A DNA stretch of 64,000 bases from Gracilimonas sp. Lineage in GTDB: Bacteria > Bacteroidota > Rhodothermia > Balneolales > Balneolaceae. Below the pieces are notes generated by a model. It searched no databases. It was not told the origin of the DNA and saw only the letters and a list, made by a program, of their open reading frames with translations. Within the stretch, counting starts at the first letter, position 1. Each line of letters opens with the position of its first letter. Shown here in pieces: positions 35,094 through 45,271 of this stretch. A program made the translations under genes and the position numbers. The DNA lies in NCBI RefSeq assembly GCF_014762685.1, contig NZ_JABURM010000005.1, positions 2,062,997 to 2,126,996 on the forward strand. The letters run 5' to 3'.

Positions 35094-36641
35094 ATGAAAA
35101 GAATAATGCTCTTACTGGCTTTGCCTCTACTTTTTATGGCTTGCCAAACTCAATCAAAATATAACCAGCTCAATCTGGAAGAAATCACTATAACTGAATT
35201 ACAAAAAGGATATGAAAAGGGTGATTTTACTGTTGAGGATGTTACTGCCGCCTATTTAGAGCGCATCGCTGAAAAAGATCAAAACGGGCCCGGTCTGAAT
35301 TCAATGCTTTATATAAATTCGCGGGCACTGGATGTAGCCAAAGAATTGGATACTGAACTTCGCGATGGTAAAAAACGCGGACCTTTACATGGAATCCCGG
35401 TAGTGCTGAAAGACAATATCGACACCTTTGACATGCCGACAACTGCCGGGGCGAATGTGTTAGAGGGTTCTGTTCCGGATCAGGATGCGTTTATTACGCA
35501 AAAACTTCGGGATGCTGGTGCCGTCATATTAGGTAAAGCAAATCTTAGCGAATGGGCCAACTTCCACAGCAACTTTTCCTCCAGCGGTTGGAGCGCTTTG
35601 GGTGGACAAACGCATAACCCTTACGACTTAACGAGAAATCCATGTGGTTCCAGCGCCGGCTCCGGTGCCGCTGCCTCTGCTAACCTGGCCGTATTTTCTA
35701 TCGGTACCGAAACAAACGGTTCCATTACTTGTCCATCTTCGGCTAATGGATTAGTGGGGATCAAACCAACCGTAGGCCTATTGAGCCGGTCCGGTATCAT
35801 TCCAATTTCATATACACAAGATACCCCTGGCCCAATGGCACGAACTGTTACTGATGCAGCTATTGCCTTGGGAACCATGGTTGGTGTGGATGAGGCTGAT
35901 GGAAAAACCCTGGAAAGTCAAGGTAACTTTCATACTGATTACACTCAGTTCTTAAATGCAGACGGACTGCAAGGAAAACGCATCGGACTTTGGACAGGCT
36001 CTCTTGGAGGCCACTTCCGGGTTGATACACTTATGTATGAAACCGTCAGATTTTTAGAATCACAAGGTGCTACAGTAATTGAAATAGAACAGATTTCAGA
36101 CCGCAATGTAGGCGGTGACTCCTTTCAGGTTCTGCTATATGAATTCAAAGATGGCCTGAATAAATACTTTACTTCATTAGGCAGCGACGCCCCGATAAAA
36201 AATATGGATGAACTGGTAGAGGCTACACTAAACGACCCTGAAGAGATGAGATATTTTGATCATGACCTATTGATACAGGCCAATGAAAAAGGAAATCTGG
36301 AAACTCAGGAATATATAGACGCCCTTGAACGCATGTTAACCACTACAAGGGAAGAAGGCATTGATAAGGTGATGGACGAACATAATCTTGATGCTATAAT
36401 TGGGCCTACAGGAGGCCCGGCATGGAAAACGGATCTCACCAACGGGGATAATTTTGCAGTTTCATCAAGCTCCCCTGCCGCTCGGTCAGGGTATCCAAAT
36501 ATCACTGTCCCCATGGGCTATATTGATGAACTTCCGGTAGGTATCTCCTTTTTTGGAAGGGCATGGAGTGAGCCTGTTCTCCTCGAGATAGCCTATGCTT
36601 TTGAACAAACCACAATGATCAGGAAAGCACCTGAATTGTAA
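35094..36641 (+). CDS. Exported amidase lipoprotein (amidase signature family)
   Basis: A 515-residue amidase with a lipoprotein signal (LLFMAC, Cys17), so it is anchored in the envelope. The catalytic triad is intact: Lys106 in VVLKDNIDT, cis-Ser Ser186 in NPCGSSAGSG, and nucleophile Ser210 in GTETNGSITCPSS. It is a full-length distant paralogue of the amidase at the window start and shares its layout. A role in tRNA amidation is excluded by its location. The likely job is release of ammonia or amines from extracellular amides; the substrate is unknown. A bidirectional terminator follows. Confidence 0.92.
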   Translation: MKRIMLLLALPLLFMACQTQSKYNQLNLEEITITELQKGYEKGDFTVEDVTAAYLERIAEKDQNGPGLNSMLYINSRALDVAKELDTELRDGKKRGPLHGIPVVLKDNIDTFDMPTTAGANVLEGSVPDQDAFITQKLRDAGAVILGKANLSEWANFHSNFSSSGWSALGGQTHNPYDLTRNPCGSSAGSGAAASANLAVFSIGTETNGSITCPSSANGLVGIKPTVGLLSRSGIIPISYTQDTPGPMARTVTDAAIALGTMVGVDEADGKTLESQGNFHTDYTQFLNADGLQGKRIGLWTGSLGGHFRVDTLMYETVRFLESQGATVIEIEQISDRNVGGDSFQVLLYEFKDGLNKYFTSLGSDAPIKNMDELVEATLNDPEEMRYFDHDLLIQANEKGNLETQEYIDALERMLTTTREEGIDKVMDEHNLDAIIGPTGGPAWKTDLTNGDNFAVSSSSPAARSGYPNITVPMGYIDELPVGISFFGRAWSEPVLLEIAYAFEQTTMIRKAPEL

Positions 36642-36660
36642 CCTATATTTTCGTTTCAAT

Positions 36661-36697
36661 AAAAAAAAGGGGCATGAATGTTCATGCCCCTTTTTTT
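36661..36697. terminator. Bidirectional terminator
   Basis: A perfect 10-bp stem (GGGGCATGAA / TTCATGCCCC) with a 2-base centre, flanked by eight A and seven T. It serves the convergent amidase and transaldolase genes. Confidence 0.92.
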
Positions 36698-36716
36698 ATT
36701 ACTAAATCCCTATTCC

Positions 36717-37373
36717 TTACTTAAGGGATTTCTGAAGGTCTTCCCAGTCCTGAAGAAATCGCTCTAAACCACTGTCGGTAAGTGGGTGTTTAAGCAGACT
36801 CTTAATTACACTCAACGGCATGGTAGCTACATCAGCACCTTCCTTAGCGCACTCAAGCAGGTGCATGGGATGACGGATACTTGCAGCCAGTACTTCGGTT
36901 TCGTATCCGTAGTTATCATAAATTTGTACAATATCCCGAATCAATTGCATGCCGTCAGTTGAAATATCATCCAGCCTTCCTAGAAACGGGGATATATAGG
37001 TAGCACCGGCTTTAGCGGCGATAAGTGCTTGAGTCGGAGAAAAGCAAAGTGTGCAGTTAGTTTTAATCCCTTCTTCTGAAAATGTTTTAATGGCTTTAAT
37101 ACCATCTTTAATCAAAGGAACCTTAACCACAACATTATCAGCAATAGCTGCAATTTTACGGCCTTCTTCTATAATTTCATCATATTCGGTAGAAACAACT
37201 TCAGCAGAGACATCTCCCTCAACAATGTTGCAAATTTTAGCAATATGCCCTTCAAAATCCTTAACCCCTATTTTAGCACAAAGGCTTGGGTTGGTTGTTA
37301 CCCCATCTAACACTCCCAGGTCGTTAGCTTCTTTAATTTCATCGAGATCAGCGGTATCTATAAAAAATTTCAT
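36717..37373 (-). CDS. fsa: Transaldolase / fructose-6-phosphate aldolase family protein
   Basis: A 218-residue short-form transaldolase (TalC/Fsa group). The N-terminus [13 protein letters not shown] and GVTTNPSL are diagnostic. The Schiff-base lysine is Lys84 in NVVVKVPL, and the region [20 protein letters not shown] and [10 protein letters not shown] follow. Most bacterial members with this length and sequence act as transaldolases in the pentose phosphate pathway, while E. coli FsaA is an aldolase. Transaldolase activity is the more probable here, but sequence alone does not settle it. It is a single-gene unit facing the divergent efflux operon. Confidence 0.92.
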   Translation of the reverse strand: MKFFIDTADLDEIKEANDLGVLDGVTTNPSLCAKIGVKDFEGHIAKICNIVEGDVSAEVVSTEYDEIIEEGRKIAAIADNVVVKVPLIKDGIKAIKTFSEEGIKTNCTLCFSPTQALIAAKAGATYISPFLGRLDDISTDGMQLIRDIVQIYDNYGYETEVLAASIRHPMHLLECAKEGADVATMPLSVIKSLLKHPLTDSGLERFLQDWEDLQKSLK

Positions 37374-37567
37374 GAGTGAGCGAAAGTTTAATGAATGATT
37401 AACATCAAAGGTAAAGATAAGGATTCATTCCCTCCCATTCATTGCAAATCAAAAACATATAATTTCTTTTTTTTTACAAAACTCAAGCTTGTAAAAACAA
37501 ACTATCTGTTGAACTTATATGTATAACATTGAGTGGAAAAAAAGATTCAAATTCAATAATTGATCAA

Positions 37568-38932
37568 GTGAAAAAAAAAATATCCCTGTTATCCTTAATA
37601 AGTCTATTCATTATTAGTTGCGGAGGCGGAAATTCAAATGAAAATGGCCGGTCTAATTTCTCTATGTTTGGGGGAAACGGATCTCAACGCTCCACCAGTG
37701 TTGAAACCAGTGAGATTGAAATTGGTACCATTGCCGATCAAGTTCGCTCCTATGGCAATGTAAAAGCTCAAAATGTAATTTCAGTAGTACCACAGGTCAG
37801 CAATCGTATTACAAATCTTTATGTTGATTTGGGCGATACCGTACAACAAGGCCAGGCCCTTGCAAAAATATACGATGCTACATTCCGTGATCAGCTTACT
37901 CAAGCCCGCTCACAGGTAGAACAAAGCAGGATTGCCCTTCGGCGGGATAGTTCTGAATACGAGCGCCAACAACAGTTAATGGAACGTGACCTAACAAGTG
38001 AATCCCAATTGGATATTGCTCAGGCCGCTTATCAAAACTCTCTGGCACAATATGAGTCTGCCCGATCTTCACTTACTCAGGCCCAGGAAAATTTTAACAA
38101 TACGGAAGTAAAAGCACCGGTCACAGGAGTTATCATTAGCCGGGCTCTTGAAAAAGGAGATTTGGCCACTACCGGAACGGAATTGTTTCAGATAGCCAGC
38201 ACAAACGGCTATGAATCTCGAATTTATTTGCCTGTTCAGGATTGGCGGGAGGTAAAAATCGGGCAAGAAGTTAACCTCAGAGTTTCAAATGAAAGCAATG
38301 TAAGTGCCCGGGGGATTATTTCCCGTAAAAGCCCACAGCTTGATGCAACAACCGGTCTGGGAGAAGTAGTGATTACGCTTACCCAAACCGGAAACGATAT
38401 TTATCCGGGAGTTTTGGTTGAAAATGTGATTAACATTACCACGAAAGAACAGGCTATGATTGTGCCCCGAAGTGCATTGGTTGAGCAAGTGGAAACCGTC
38501 ATCAACCCTGAAACCAACACCATAGACTTAGAACGTACCTATTCAGTATTTGTATCTCGGGGTGATTCGATAGCTGAACGCCGGCAGCTGGAATTAGGAA
38601 TTGAACAAGGGGATAAAATTGAAGTACTGGCCGGGTTGATACCTGACGATAAAATTATTGTAACCGGACAAAGCGGACTTGAAGACGGATCAAGAATTTC
38701 TGTTGCCTCCGGAGACAGATTTGAAGCTCCTGAACAACGGCAAATTGAAAGACAAGCAAACCGGCCCGGTCGCAATGCTGCTTCCGGCCAAAATCCGCTG
38801 GCTAATATGAGTGAAGAAGAAAGAGCCGAAGCTCGTGAAAAAATGCAGGATATGACCCGGGAAGAACGCATGGCTTATCTTCGTGAACTTCGAGAGCAAC
38901 AAGCCGAGAATGCCGATTCAACTTCAAACTAA
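37568..38932 (+). CDS. RND efflux periplasmic adaptor (membrane fusion protein)
   Basis: A lipoprotein adaptor that links an inner-membrane RND pump to an outer-membrane channel. From the GTG at 37568 it has 454 residues and a normal lipobox (IISC, followed by GGG). A TTG at 37529 would give a longer N-terminus; neither has a clear ribosome-binding site. The order is beta-barrel and lipoyl half (NRITNLYVDLGDTVQQGQAL), alpha-helical hairpin (about 115-175, Gln/Ser/Arg-rich), second lipoyl half (VKAPVTGVIISRALEKGDL), and beta-barrel. The C-terminus from about 400 is a charged Arg/Glu-rich helix, an extension. It is the first gene of a three-gene operon with two RND pumps. Confidence 0.9.
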   Translation: MKKKISLLSLISLFIISCGGGNSNENGRSNFSMFGGNGSQRSTSVETSEIEIGTIADQVRSYGNVKAQNVISVVPQVSNRITNLYVDLGDTVQQGQALAKIYDATFRDQLTQARSQVEQSRIALRRDSSEYERQQQLMERDLTSESQLDIAQAAYQNSLAQYESARSSLTQAQENFNNTEVKAPVTGVIISRALEKGDLATTGTELFQIASTNGYESRIYLPVQDWREVKIGQEVNLRVSNESNVSARGIISRKSPQLDATTGLGEVVITLTQTGNDIYPGVLVENVINITTKEQAMIVPRSALVEQVETVINPETNTIDLERTYSVFVSRGDSIAERRQLELGIEQGDKIEVLAGLIPDDKIIVTGQSGLEDGSRISVASGDRFEAPEQRQIERQANRPGRNAASGQNPLANMSEEERAEAREKMQDMTREERMAYLRELREQQAENADSTSN

Positions 38933-38940
38933 AGGAACTA

Positions 38941-41900
38941 ATGGGATCTCTGTCTAAACTGGCGGTTGACCGTCCAATTACTTTTTTGATGACTACCCTG
39001 ATTCTGTTGGGTTTTGGTTTTTATGGCCTGCAAAATCTGAGACTTAATTTATATCCTGATGTCTCCTTCCCTACCATCACAGTTTACACCAGTTACGAAG
39101 GAGTAGCACCGGAGGATATTGAGACCCTGGTAACCCGTCCTATTGAAGAATCCGTAGGAAGCATCAGCGGTATTCGAAGAGTTCGCTCTTTGTCCAGCCA
39201 AGGCGCATCGGTTGTTAAACTTAATTTTGAATGGGGGACTGACCTCTACCAAGCTGAGAATGACGTCCGGAAAGAACTGGGTTTTGTAGAACGACAAATC
39301 CCCGATGATGCCGAAACACCCTTGGTTTTTTCATATGATCCGAACCAGGAGCCCATTGTCGTTCTCACAGTTACCTCAAATGCGCGAAGTGCACGAGAAC
39401 TAAGGACATACTCTAAACAAGTCCTGGAACAGCGGATCGAGCGGATAAATGGAATTGCTTCTGCTGAAACCTCCGGCGGTTTGGAACGGCAGATCAATGT
39501 TCGAATCGATAATCAGCAAATGAGATTGTATAACCTGACCGTTGCTGAAATTTCTCAAAAACTGCAACAAGAAAATATTCAGGTTCCCGCCGGTCAGCTT
39601 ACTGAAGGTAATACTAATTATTCCCTGAGAACTATTGGGGAATTCAAGAATGTTGATCAAATTCGAAATACCATTATAACAGTGCGTGACGGACAGCCAT
39701 TACTTCTCAAAGACGTTGCCACCGTTGATGACGGAATTGCACAACCCATCGGTAACGTACGAGTAAATGGTGAAGATGGAGTGGTACTGAATATTTATCG
39801 ACAAAGTGATGCCAACGTTGTAACCGCGGCCAACGCTGTAGTAAACAGCCTTGAAGAGATTCAGCGAAGCCTGCCTAATGATGTGAGGGTGGGAGTTCTT
39901 ACTAATAAAGCGGATTTCATCGAGCAATCCATCAGTAATCTGCTCATGACAGGAATTCAGGCTATTATTTTAGTTGTTTTGATCTTACTGGTCTTTTTAA
40001 GAAGCGGCCGTTCTGCGATGATCATAGCCATCTCTATCCCCGTTTCTATCATCACAACCTTTTTGGTGATGGACCTGGCTGATCTCAGTCTTAATATTAT
40101 TTCCCTGTCCGGCCTGACTTTAGCTGTAGGCTTGGTGGTGGATAATGCCGTTGTGGTATTGGAAAATATCTTTCATTTCCGTGAGGAAGGAGCTACCCGT
40201 GACGAAGCCTCCATAAACGGAGCTAAGGAAGTAGCCGTACCCGTAGTGGTCTCTACTATTACTACACTAGTGGTGTTCTTGCCTATTTTATTTGTTCCGG
40301 GCATTGCAGGCTTCTTGTTTCGTGACCTTGCGCTTACCATTTCATTTTCCCTGGTTATTTCAGCATTGGTTGCTCTCTCCCTGATTCCGCTAATGACCTC
40401 TCAATTCTATAAAGAGAAAGCCGTTGATTTTCAGGCTAAGAATAAAGTAGCCATGTTTTTCACAAACCTGCTTCAGAAGCTTGAAAAAACATATCACGAT
40501 CAATTACAGAAAGTGATCGATCGCAGTGGCTTGGTGGTAATGAGTGCCGTCTTGTTATTTTTGGCCAGTCTTCCGCTCTTTTATGTGATCGGAGGAGAAT
40601 TTTTTCCACGGGTAGATGAAAATGCCTTTGTTCTGGAAGTCCAACGCGAACCCGGTGTGAATTTATTTGAGCTTGAACGTTCGATGGGACAGGTCGAATC
40701 TATCATTCAACAGGAAGTACCCGAGGCTCGGCTCATCGTATCTGATTACGGTGACAAGGAAGGCATTGAAGGCGCTGATGATCCGGGAGGATTTACCGGA
40801 ACGGTCCGGGTTGAGCTTGTTACCCAAAATGAACGAGACCGCTCCCAATCCGAGATCACCGGGAGCCTGATTCGTGTACTCCAGGTAGTGCCCGGTGTCG
40901 AAATTCAGGAAGTGATTATTGATCCGCTCAGCCCCGATGGCGAAAACGGCTTGATCGTACAAATATTTGGGTATGATCCCGAGATCAAACAAGAGCTTGC
41001 TGAAGGTGTAAAAGAAGATCTTCTTACGATAGAAGGCATTAACAGTGTTTTCAGTTCTTCTGATCAGGGACGACCCGAATTGCGGCTCATCATGGATCGT
41101 GAACGAATTTCAAGGGTGGGGATGAACACCAACCAGGTGGCAACTACAGTAAGTAATGCCGTAAAAGGAAATGTAGCCACGGCCTTTGTTGATCAGGGCG
41201 TGGAATTTGAGGTGGTAGTAGAGCTTGATCCAAGCGATAAGGCACAATCAGTGGATCTATCCAACATTCAGGTTCAAACTCCCGCAGGGGAATGGATGCC
41301 CCTTAAAAATCTGGCTCGCATTGAACGTTACACCGGACCTACCAATGTACTCCGTATAGATCAGGAGCGGGTAGTTGAAGTAACGGCAGAACTGGCAGGT
41401 ATTGATCTTGCCGCAGCCTCTTCTCAAGCTCGTCAGCAACTCGATCAGGTAAACTGGCCCGATGAATATCGCTATGAGATCTCCGGTACAGCTGAGGAGC
41501 AATCTGAGTCCTTCGGCTTTTTAATGATTGCCTTCATCATAGCAGGAATTCTCACCTATATGGTAATGGCTTCGCAATTCGAAAGTTTAGTAGAACCATT
41601 CATTATTATTCTGACCATACCATTGGCTTTGACCGGAGTATTGCTCATGCTGTGGATCACCGGTACATCCATCAGTGTTACCTCCATGGTTGGGCTGATC
41701 CTGCTTACCGGTATTGTGGTAAATAACGGTATCGTTATGATCGACTACATCAAGATTTTACAAGCCCGGGGCACGATCCGAAAGGAAGCTGTTGTTGAAG
41801 GAGCAACCCGGCGTCTCCGCCCTATTCTTATGACTGCATTCACTACTATTTTATCGATGGTTCCACTGGCACTGGAACTTGGCACCGGCTCCGAAACATG

Positions 41901-42069
41901 GAGTCCAATGGCACGAACCGTAATTGGAGGACTCACCATGAGTACCCTGCTTATGCTGTTCGTTGTGCCGTGTTTTTATAATATTATAAACGGCTGGGTT
42001 GAAAAACTTGGTTTTGATGCCGTACACAAAGAAGACCCGTTAGCTAAGCCACAGGAGGTATTGGCATGA
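38941..42069 (+). CDS. RND efflux transporter, HAE1/AcrB type (pump 1)
   Basis: A 1042-residue proton-driven pump with the 12-helix RND layout and two large periplasmic loops. Family landmarks are PDVSFPTITVYTSYEGVAPED, GGLERQINVRIDN, and TM4 with GLVVDNAVVVLENI. TM4 has Asp-Asn where AcrB has the Asp407-Asp408 pair, as is common in this subgroup. TM10 carries GIVVNNGIVMIDYIK. AAAGGA lies before the ATG, eight bases after the adaptor stop. It probably exports hydrophobic compounds such as detergents or toxic metabolites. Its last four bases overlap the start of pump 2. Confidence 0.93.
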   Translation: MGSLSKLAVDRPITFLMTTLILLGFGFYGLQNLRLNLYPDVSFPTITVYTSYEGVAPEDIETLVTRPIEESVGSISGIRRVRSLSSQGASVVKLNFEWGTDLYQAENDVRKELGFVERQIPDDAETPLVFSYDPNQEPIVVLTVTSNARSARELRTYSKQVLEQRIERINGIASAETSGGLERQINVRIDNQQMRLYNLTVAEISQKLQQENIQVPAGQLTEGNTNYSLRTIGEFKNVDQIRNTIITVRDGQPLLLKDVATVDDGIAQPIGNVRVNGEDGVVLNIYRQSDANVVTAANAVVNSLEEIQRSLPNDVRVGVLTNKADFIEQSISNLLMTGIQAIILVVLILLVFLRSGRSAMIIAISIPVSIITTFLVMDLADLSLNIISLSGLTLAVGLVVDNAVVVLENIFHFREEGATRDEASINGAKEVAVPVVVSTITTLVVFLPILFVPGIAGFLFRDLALTISFSLVISALVALSLIPLMTSQFYKEKAVDFQAKNKVAMFFTNLLQKLEKTYHDQLQKVIDRSGLVVMSAVLLFLASLPLFYVIGGEFFPRVDENAFVLEVQREPGVNLFELERSMGQVESIIQQEVPEARLIVSDYGDKEGIEGADDPGGFTGTVRVELVTQNERDRSQSEITGSLIRVLQVVPGVEIQEVIIDPLSPDGENGLIVQIFGYDPEIKQELAEGVKEDLLTIEGINSVFSSSDQGRPELRLIMDRERISRVGMNTNQVATTVSNAVKGNVATAFVDQGVEFEVVVELDPSDKAQSVDLSNIQVQTPAGEWMPLKNLARIERYTGPTNVLRIDQERVVEVTAELAGIDLAAASSQARQQLDQVNWPDEYRYEISGTAEEQSESFGFLMIAFIIAGILTYMVMASQFESLVEPFIIILTIPLALTGVLLMLWITGTSISVTSMVGLILLTGIVVNNGIVMIDYIKILQARGTIRKEAVVEGATRRLRPILMTAFTTILSMVPLALELGTGSETWSPMARTVIGGLTMSTLLMLFVVPCFYNIINGWVEKLGFDAVHKEDPLAKPQEVLA

Positions 42070-45000
42070 AGCAATTCAGTGTAGCCGAAAGCATTCTGAA
42101 ACGTCCCATCACGGTTATTATGATGACCCTGATCGTGATCGGATTTGGAATATTTTCATTGACAAACCTTAAGATCACACTCTATCCATCCTTTAATATT
42201 CCGGTTCTGGCCGTATCAACAGGATATCAAAATGTAGCCCCGGAAGATATCAATAGGATCATTGTGAATCCTATTGAGGGAGCTCTTTCTTCCATCGAAG
42301 GAATTGAAACCCTGGAAGCTCGTGTCAGCCGGGGAAGTGCGTTTATCATTCTGCGTTTACGTGATGGAGCAGACATCCGGAAAACAGAACTCAAAGTTCG
42401 AAAAGCTTTAGACCAAATACGGGGAGATCTCCCTCAACAAGCCCGTGAACCTGTTATTTTCCAATTTGATCCTGAGAATCGGCCCATTATGCGCCTCAGT
42501 ATTGATGCCGAAAACCGTGGACTGGATGAATTGAGAAACATCGGACTCGAACTGGTTGAAACCCGCCTCGAAAGAATTGAGGGCCTCGCCTCTGCAGAAA
42601 CACAAGGTGGTTTGGAGCGGCGCATTTATGTGGATGTTTCCCCCATGTCGCTTGCCCAATACAATCTTGTCCCTGCGAATATCGAGAATGCACTCCGTTC
42701 AAATAATGTGCAGTTGCCCATTGGAAACATCGTCTCCGACCGTATAAATTACAGTATCAGGGCACAATCTACTTATCAAACCGTAGATGAGATCGCCAAC
42801 ACCATCATTCAGGTTTCCGAAAATGATATTCCCATTCGTGTGAAAGATGTAGCTGAAGTAAGTGACGGATTTACAGATATCGAAAGCTTGGTAAAAGTAA
42901 ATGGCAAGAACAGCGTCTCGGTAGAAGTTCAAAAAAACTCCGATGCAAACACACTGGATGTCGTAAACGAAGTAAAAGCATTAGTACCTGAAATCAACGA
43001 GATATTACCACCGGGAGTTACCCTCAGGGTTCTTTCAGATGAAGGAAAGACCATTGAAGACTCCATCAATAACCTCGCTCAGTCTGCTTTGGCTGCCCTT
43101 GTCGTGGTCATTTTGGTGATCCTTATTTTTATGGGTGGGTGGAGGATCTCACTGGTTGTAGCATCAACCATCCCGGTATCCATAGCTGCCAGTTTTGCTG
43201 CCATGTATGCCGCCGACCTGACCCTGAATATTCTCACCATTTCCGCCCTTGCCCTCGCCATCGGTCTGCTGGTTGATAACTCCATTGTAGTCACCGAAAG
43301 CATTGCCCGTAAATTGGAGGAAGGCGTTTCCAGGTTTGAAGCCGCCCTCAAAGGAACCAATGAAGTGATTGGAGCCCTGCTGGGCTCAACCCTGACCACC
43401 CTCGGCGTTTTCGTTCCCATCATTCTGATATCGGGAACCCAGGGAGCTTTTTTCAGAGAATTTGCATACGCCATCTGTTTTGCTATCGGCTTTTCATTTT
43501 TGTCCTCCATCATCCTTGTCCCGGTTATTTCCTTACTGATCCTGGATTCCAAGCAATTCAATACCAAAAATCTTGCCTTCAGAGGAATTGCCAAACTGGA
43601 AAGAGGATATATCAGATCCTTGCGGTGGCTCTTCCATCACAAATGGATTCCGCTAACAAGTATGGTAGTGATCGCTGTCAGTACATTTTTCCTCTATACC
43701 AATATTTCCAAAGAAGGATTTCCTGAGGCTGACTCAGGCCAAATTGACATCAACATAAGCCTGCCGGAAGGAAGTCAGCTTATCAGAACTGCCAGTGTAT
43801 TAGATGACTTCAGCCAGCGGGTAAGTGACCTCCCTGAAGTTGAAACTATGATCACCAGTATTGGGCGGAGTCGCTGGGGAAATCAAACCAATCGCGGTGA
43901 GATCAGTTTAACACTCGTCCCTGAAATGGAGCGTGAACAAACCAGTACAGAATTTGCTGTTTTCCTGCGGGAAGAATTAACCGCCCCCGGGGTTGAAGTA
44001 CGCGTTCGCGTTGAAGGAGGAGGATTGAACTTCGGCCGGGGATGGGACTCAGGCGGCAACTCCATTCGCTTAAGCCTCATCGGGCCGCAAATCGATGAGT
44101 TGCTGGCTATCTCCAACCGAATTGAAGCCCGGTTAATGGAAGATCCCACTGTCATTGACGTGGATAATGGAAGAACCGATCCCACTCCGGAATTACACTT
44201 CATTGCAGACCGGGAACGACTGGCCAGGCTCGGTACGAACTTAAATATTGTAGCCGGAGCTTTGAGAACTCAAACGCTTGGTAATCAGACCGGTTATTAT
44301 ATTAATGAAGGGCGTGAGATCCCAATTGAGGTTCGCACTCAAAAACAAGCTCTTACCAGCCGCGAAGATCTTTTTGATCTGGAGGTGTTTGAATATGAAG
44401 GTCAACGCATCCCTATCCAGGCTATCGGTGAGTTCGTTCCCGTACGCGGTGTGGATTCTTTTCAGCGCCGCGACCGTGAAACCGTCCTCGATGTGAACAT
44501 TCAGATCCAGGGAAATGCTTTGGAATATGAGCAGGTGATCCGTGATTTTGTGGAACAGGAAGTTGTACTTCCAGACGGCTATCGTTACGAGTTTACCGGA
44601 GGAACTGCCGAAACTCAGCAGGGACAATCCGAATTTGGATTTGCCCTCTTAGCCGCATTGATATTAATGTTTATGATCATGGCTTCCCTTTTCGAAAATT
44701 TCAGGGATCCTTTTGTGATCTGGCTGTGTATTCCACTGGCTATGTTCGGCGCCCTTGCTTTTTTATTCCTTATCGGAGATCCCTTAAGCACAACAGCTAA
44801 TATCGGGGTATTCATGCTGGTTGGTATAATTGTGAACAACGGTATCGTGCTTGTTGATTACATGCACTTATATACCAAAGGCACCGAGTATGACCTACTG
44901 AATCGTAAATCCGTAAGCTGGAAGAACTTGTTCATTCCGGTATTCTTCTGGAAAGAAAAACCTACCGTTAAAGATTCAGAACTTCTCAAACAAATACTGG

Positions 45001-45257
45001 AAGCCTGCCGAAGAAGAATGCGGCCTATTCTACTGACCGCCATCACTACCATTTGTTCGATGATCCCGCTTTCTTTGGAGATCGGTTCCGGAGCAGAAAC
45101 ATGGTCACCTTTGGCAAAAGCGGTAATTGGCGGGTTGATGTTCGGATCAATTTTAACCCTCTTCATCACCCCGATATTATCCGTTTCGCTGAGTATGACT
45201 ATTGAGTGGTTTAAGGAATTGTTTAAAAGAGATAAGTCAGTAATAGCAGAAGCGTAG
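42066..45257 (+). CDS. RND efflux transporter, HAE1/AcrB type (pump 2)
   Basis: A 1063-residue RND pump, related to but clearly different from pump 1. Landmarks are PSFNIPVLAVSTGYQNVAPED, GGLERRIYVDVSP, TM4 with GLLVDNSIVVTESIA, and the TM10 region GIIVNNGIVLVDYMH. An extra loop of about 40 residues (around 940-980; Lys/Trp-rich) lies between TM10 and TM11, and pump 1 lacks it. The start ATG overlaps the pump 1 stop (ATGA), with AGGAGG ahead of it, so the two are made together. One adaptor plus two pumps is the arrangement of MdtABC, whose MdtB and MdtC form a mixed trimer. No outer-membrane channel gene is in the operon. Confidence 0.93.
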   Translation: MKQFSVAESILKRPITVIMMTLIVIGFGIFSLTNLKITLYPSFNIPVLAVSTGYQNVAPEDINRIIVNPIEGALSSIEGIETLEARVSRGSAFIILRLRDGADIRKTELKVRKALDQIRGDLPQQAREPVIFQFDPENRPIMRLSIDAENRGLDELRNIGLELVETRLERIEGLASAETQGGLERRIYVDVSPMSLAQYNLVPANIENALRSNNVQLPIGNIVSDRINYSIRAQSTYQTVDEIANTIIQVSENDIPIRVKDVAEVSDGFTDIESLVKVNGKNSVSVEVQKNSDANTLDVVNEVKALVPEINEILPPGVTLRVLSDEGKTIEDSINNLAQSALAALVVVILVILIFMGGWRISLVVASTIPVSIAASFAAMYAADLTLNILTISALALAIGLLVDNSIVVTESIARKLEEGVSRFEAALKGTNEVIGALLGSTLTTLGVFVPIILISGTQGAFFREFAYAICFAIGFSFLSSIILVPVISLLILDSKQFNTKNLAFRGIAKLERGYIRSLRWLFHHKWIPLTSMVVIAVSTFFLYTNISKEGFPEADSGQIDINISLPEGSQLIRTASVLDDFSQRVSDLPEVETMITSIGRSRWGNQTNRGEISLTLVPEMEREQTSTEFAVFLREELTAPGVEVRVRVEGGGLNFGRGWDSGGNSIRLSLIGPQIDELLAISNRIEARLMEDPTVIDVDNGRTDPTPELHFIADRERLARLGTNLNIVAGALRTQTLGNQTGYYINEGREIPIEVRTQKQALTSREDLFDLEVFEYEGQRIPIQAIGEFVPVRGVDSFQRRDRETVLDVNIQIQGNALEYEQVIRDFVEQEVVLPDGYRYEFTGGTAETQQGQSEFGFALLAALILMFMIMASLFENFRDPFVIWLCIPLAMFGALAFLFLIGDPLSTTANIGVFMLVGIIVNNGIVLVDYMHLYTKGTEYDLLNRKSVSWKNLFIPVFFWKEKPTVKDSELLKQILEACRRRMRPILLTAITTICSMIPLSLEIGSGAETWSPLAKAVIGGLMFGSILTLFITPILSVSLSMTIEWFKELFKRDKSVIAEA

Positions 45258-45271
45258 TTACTTATCTTGAA

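Noticed and set aside
43079..43594. 171-residue minus-strand frame inside RND pump 2
   Set aside because: Antisense to membrane-helix codons of a clear RND pump; low-complexity composition.
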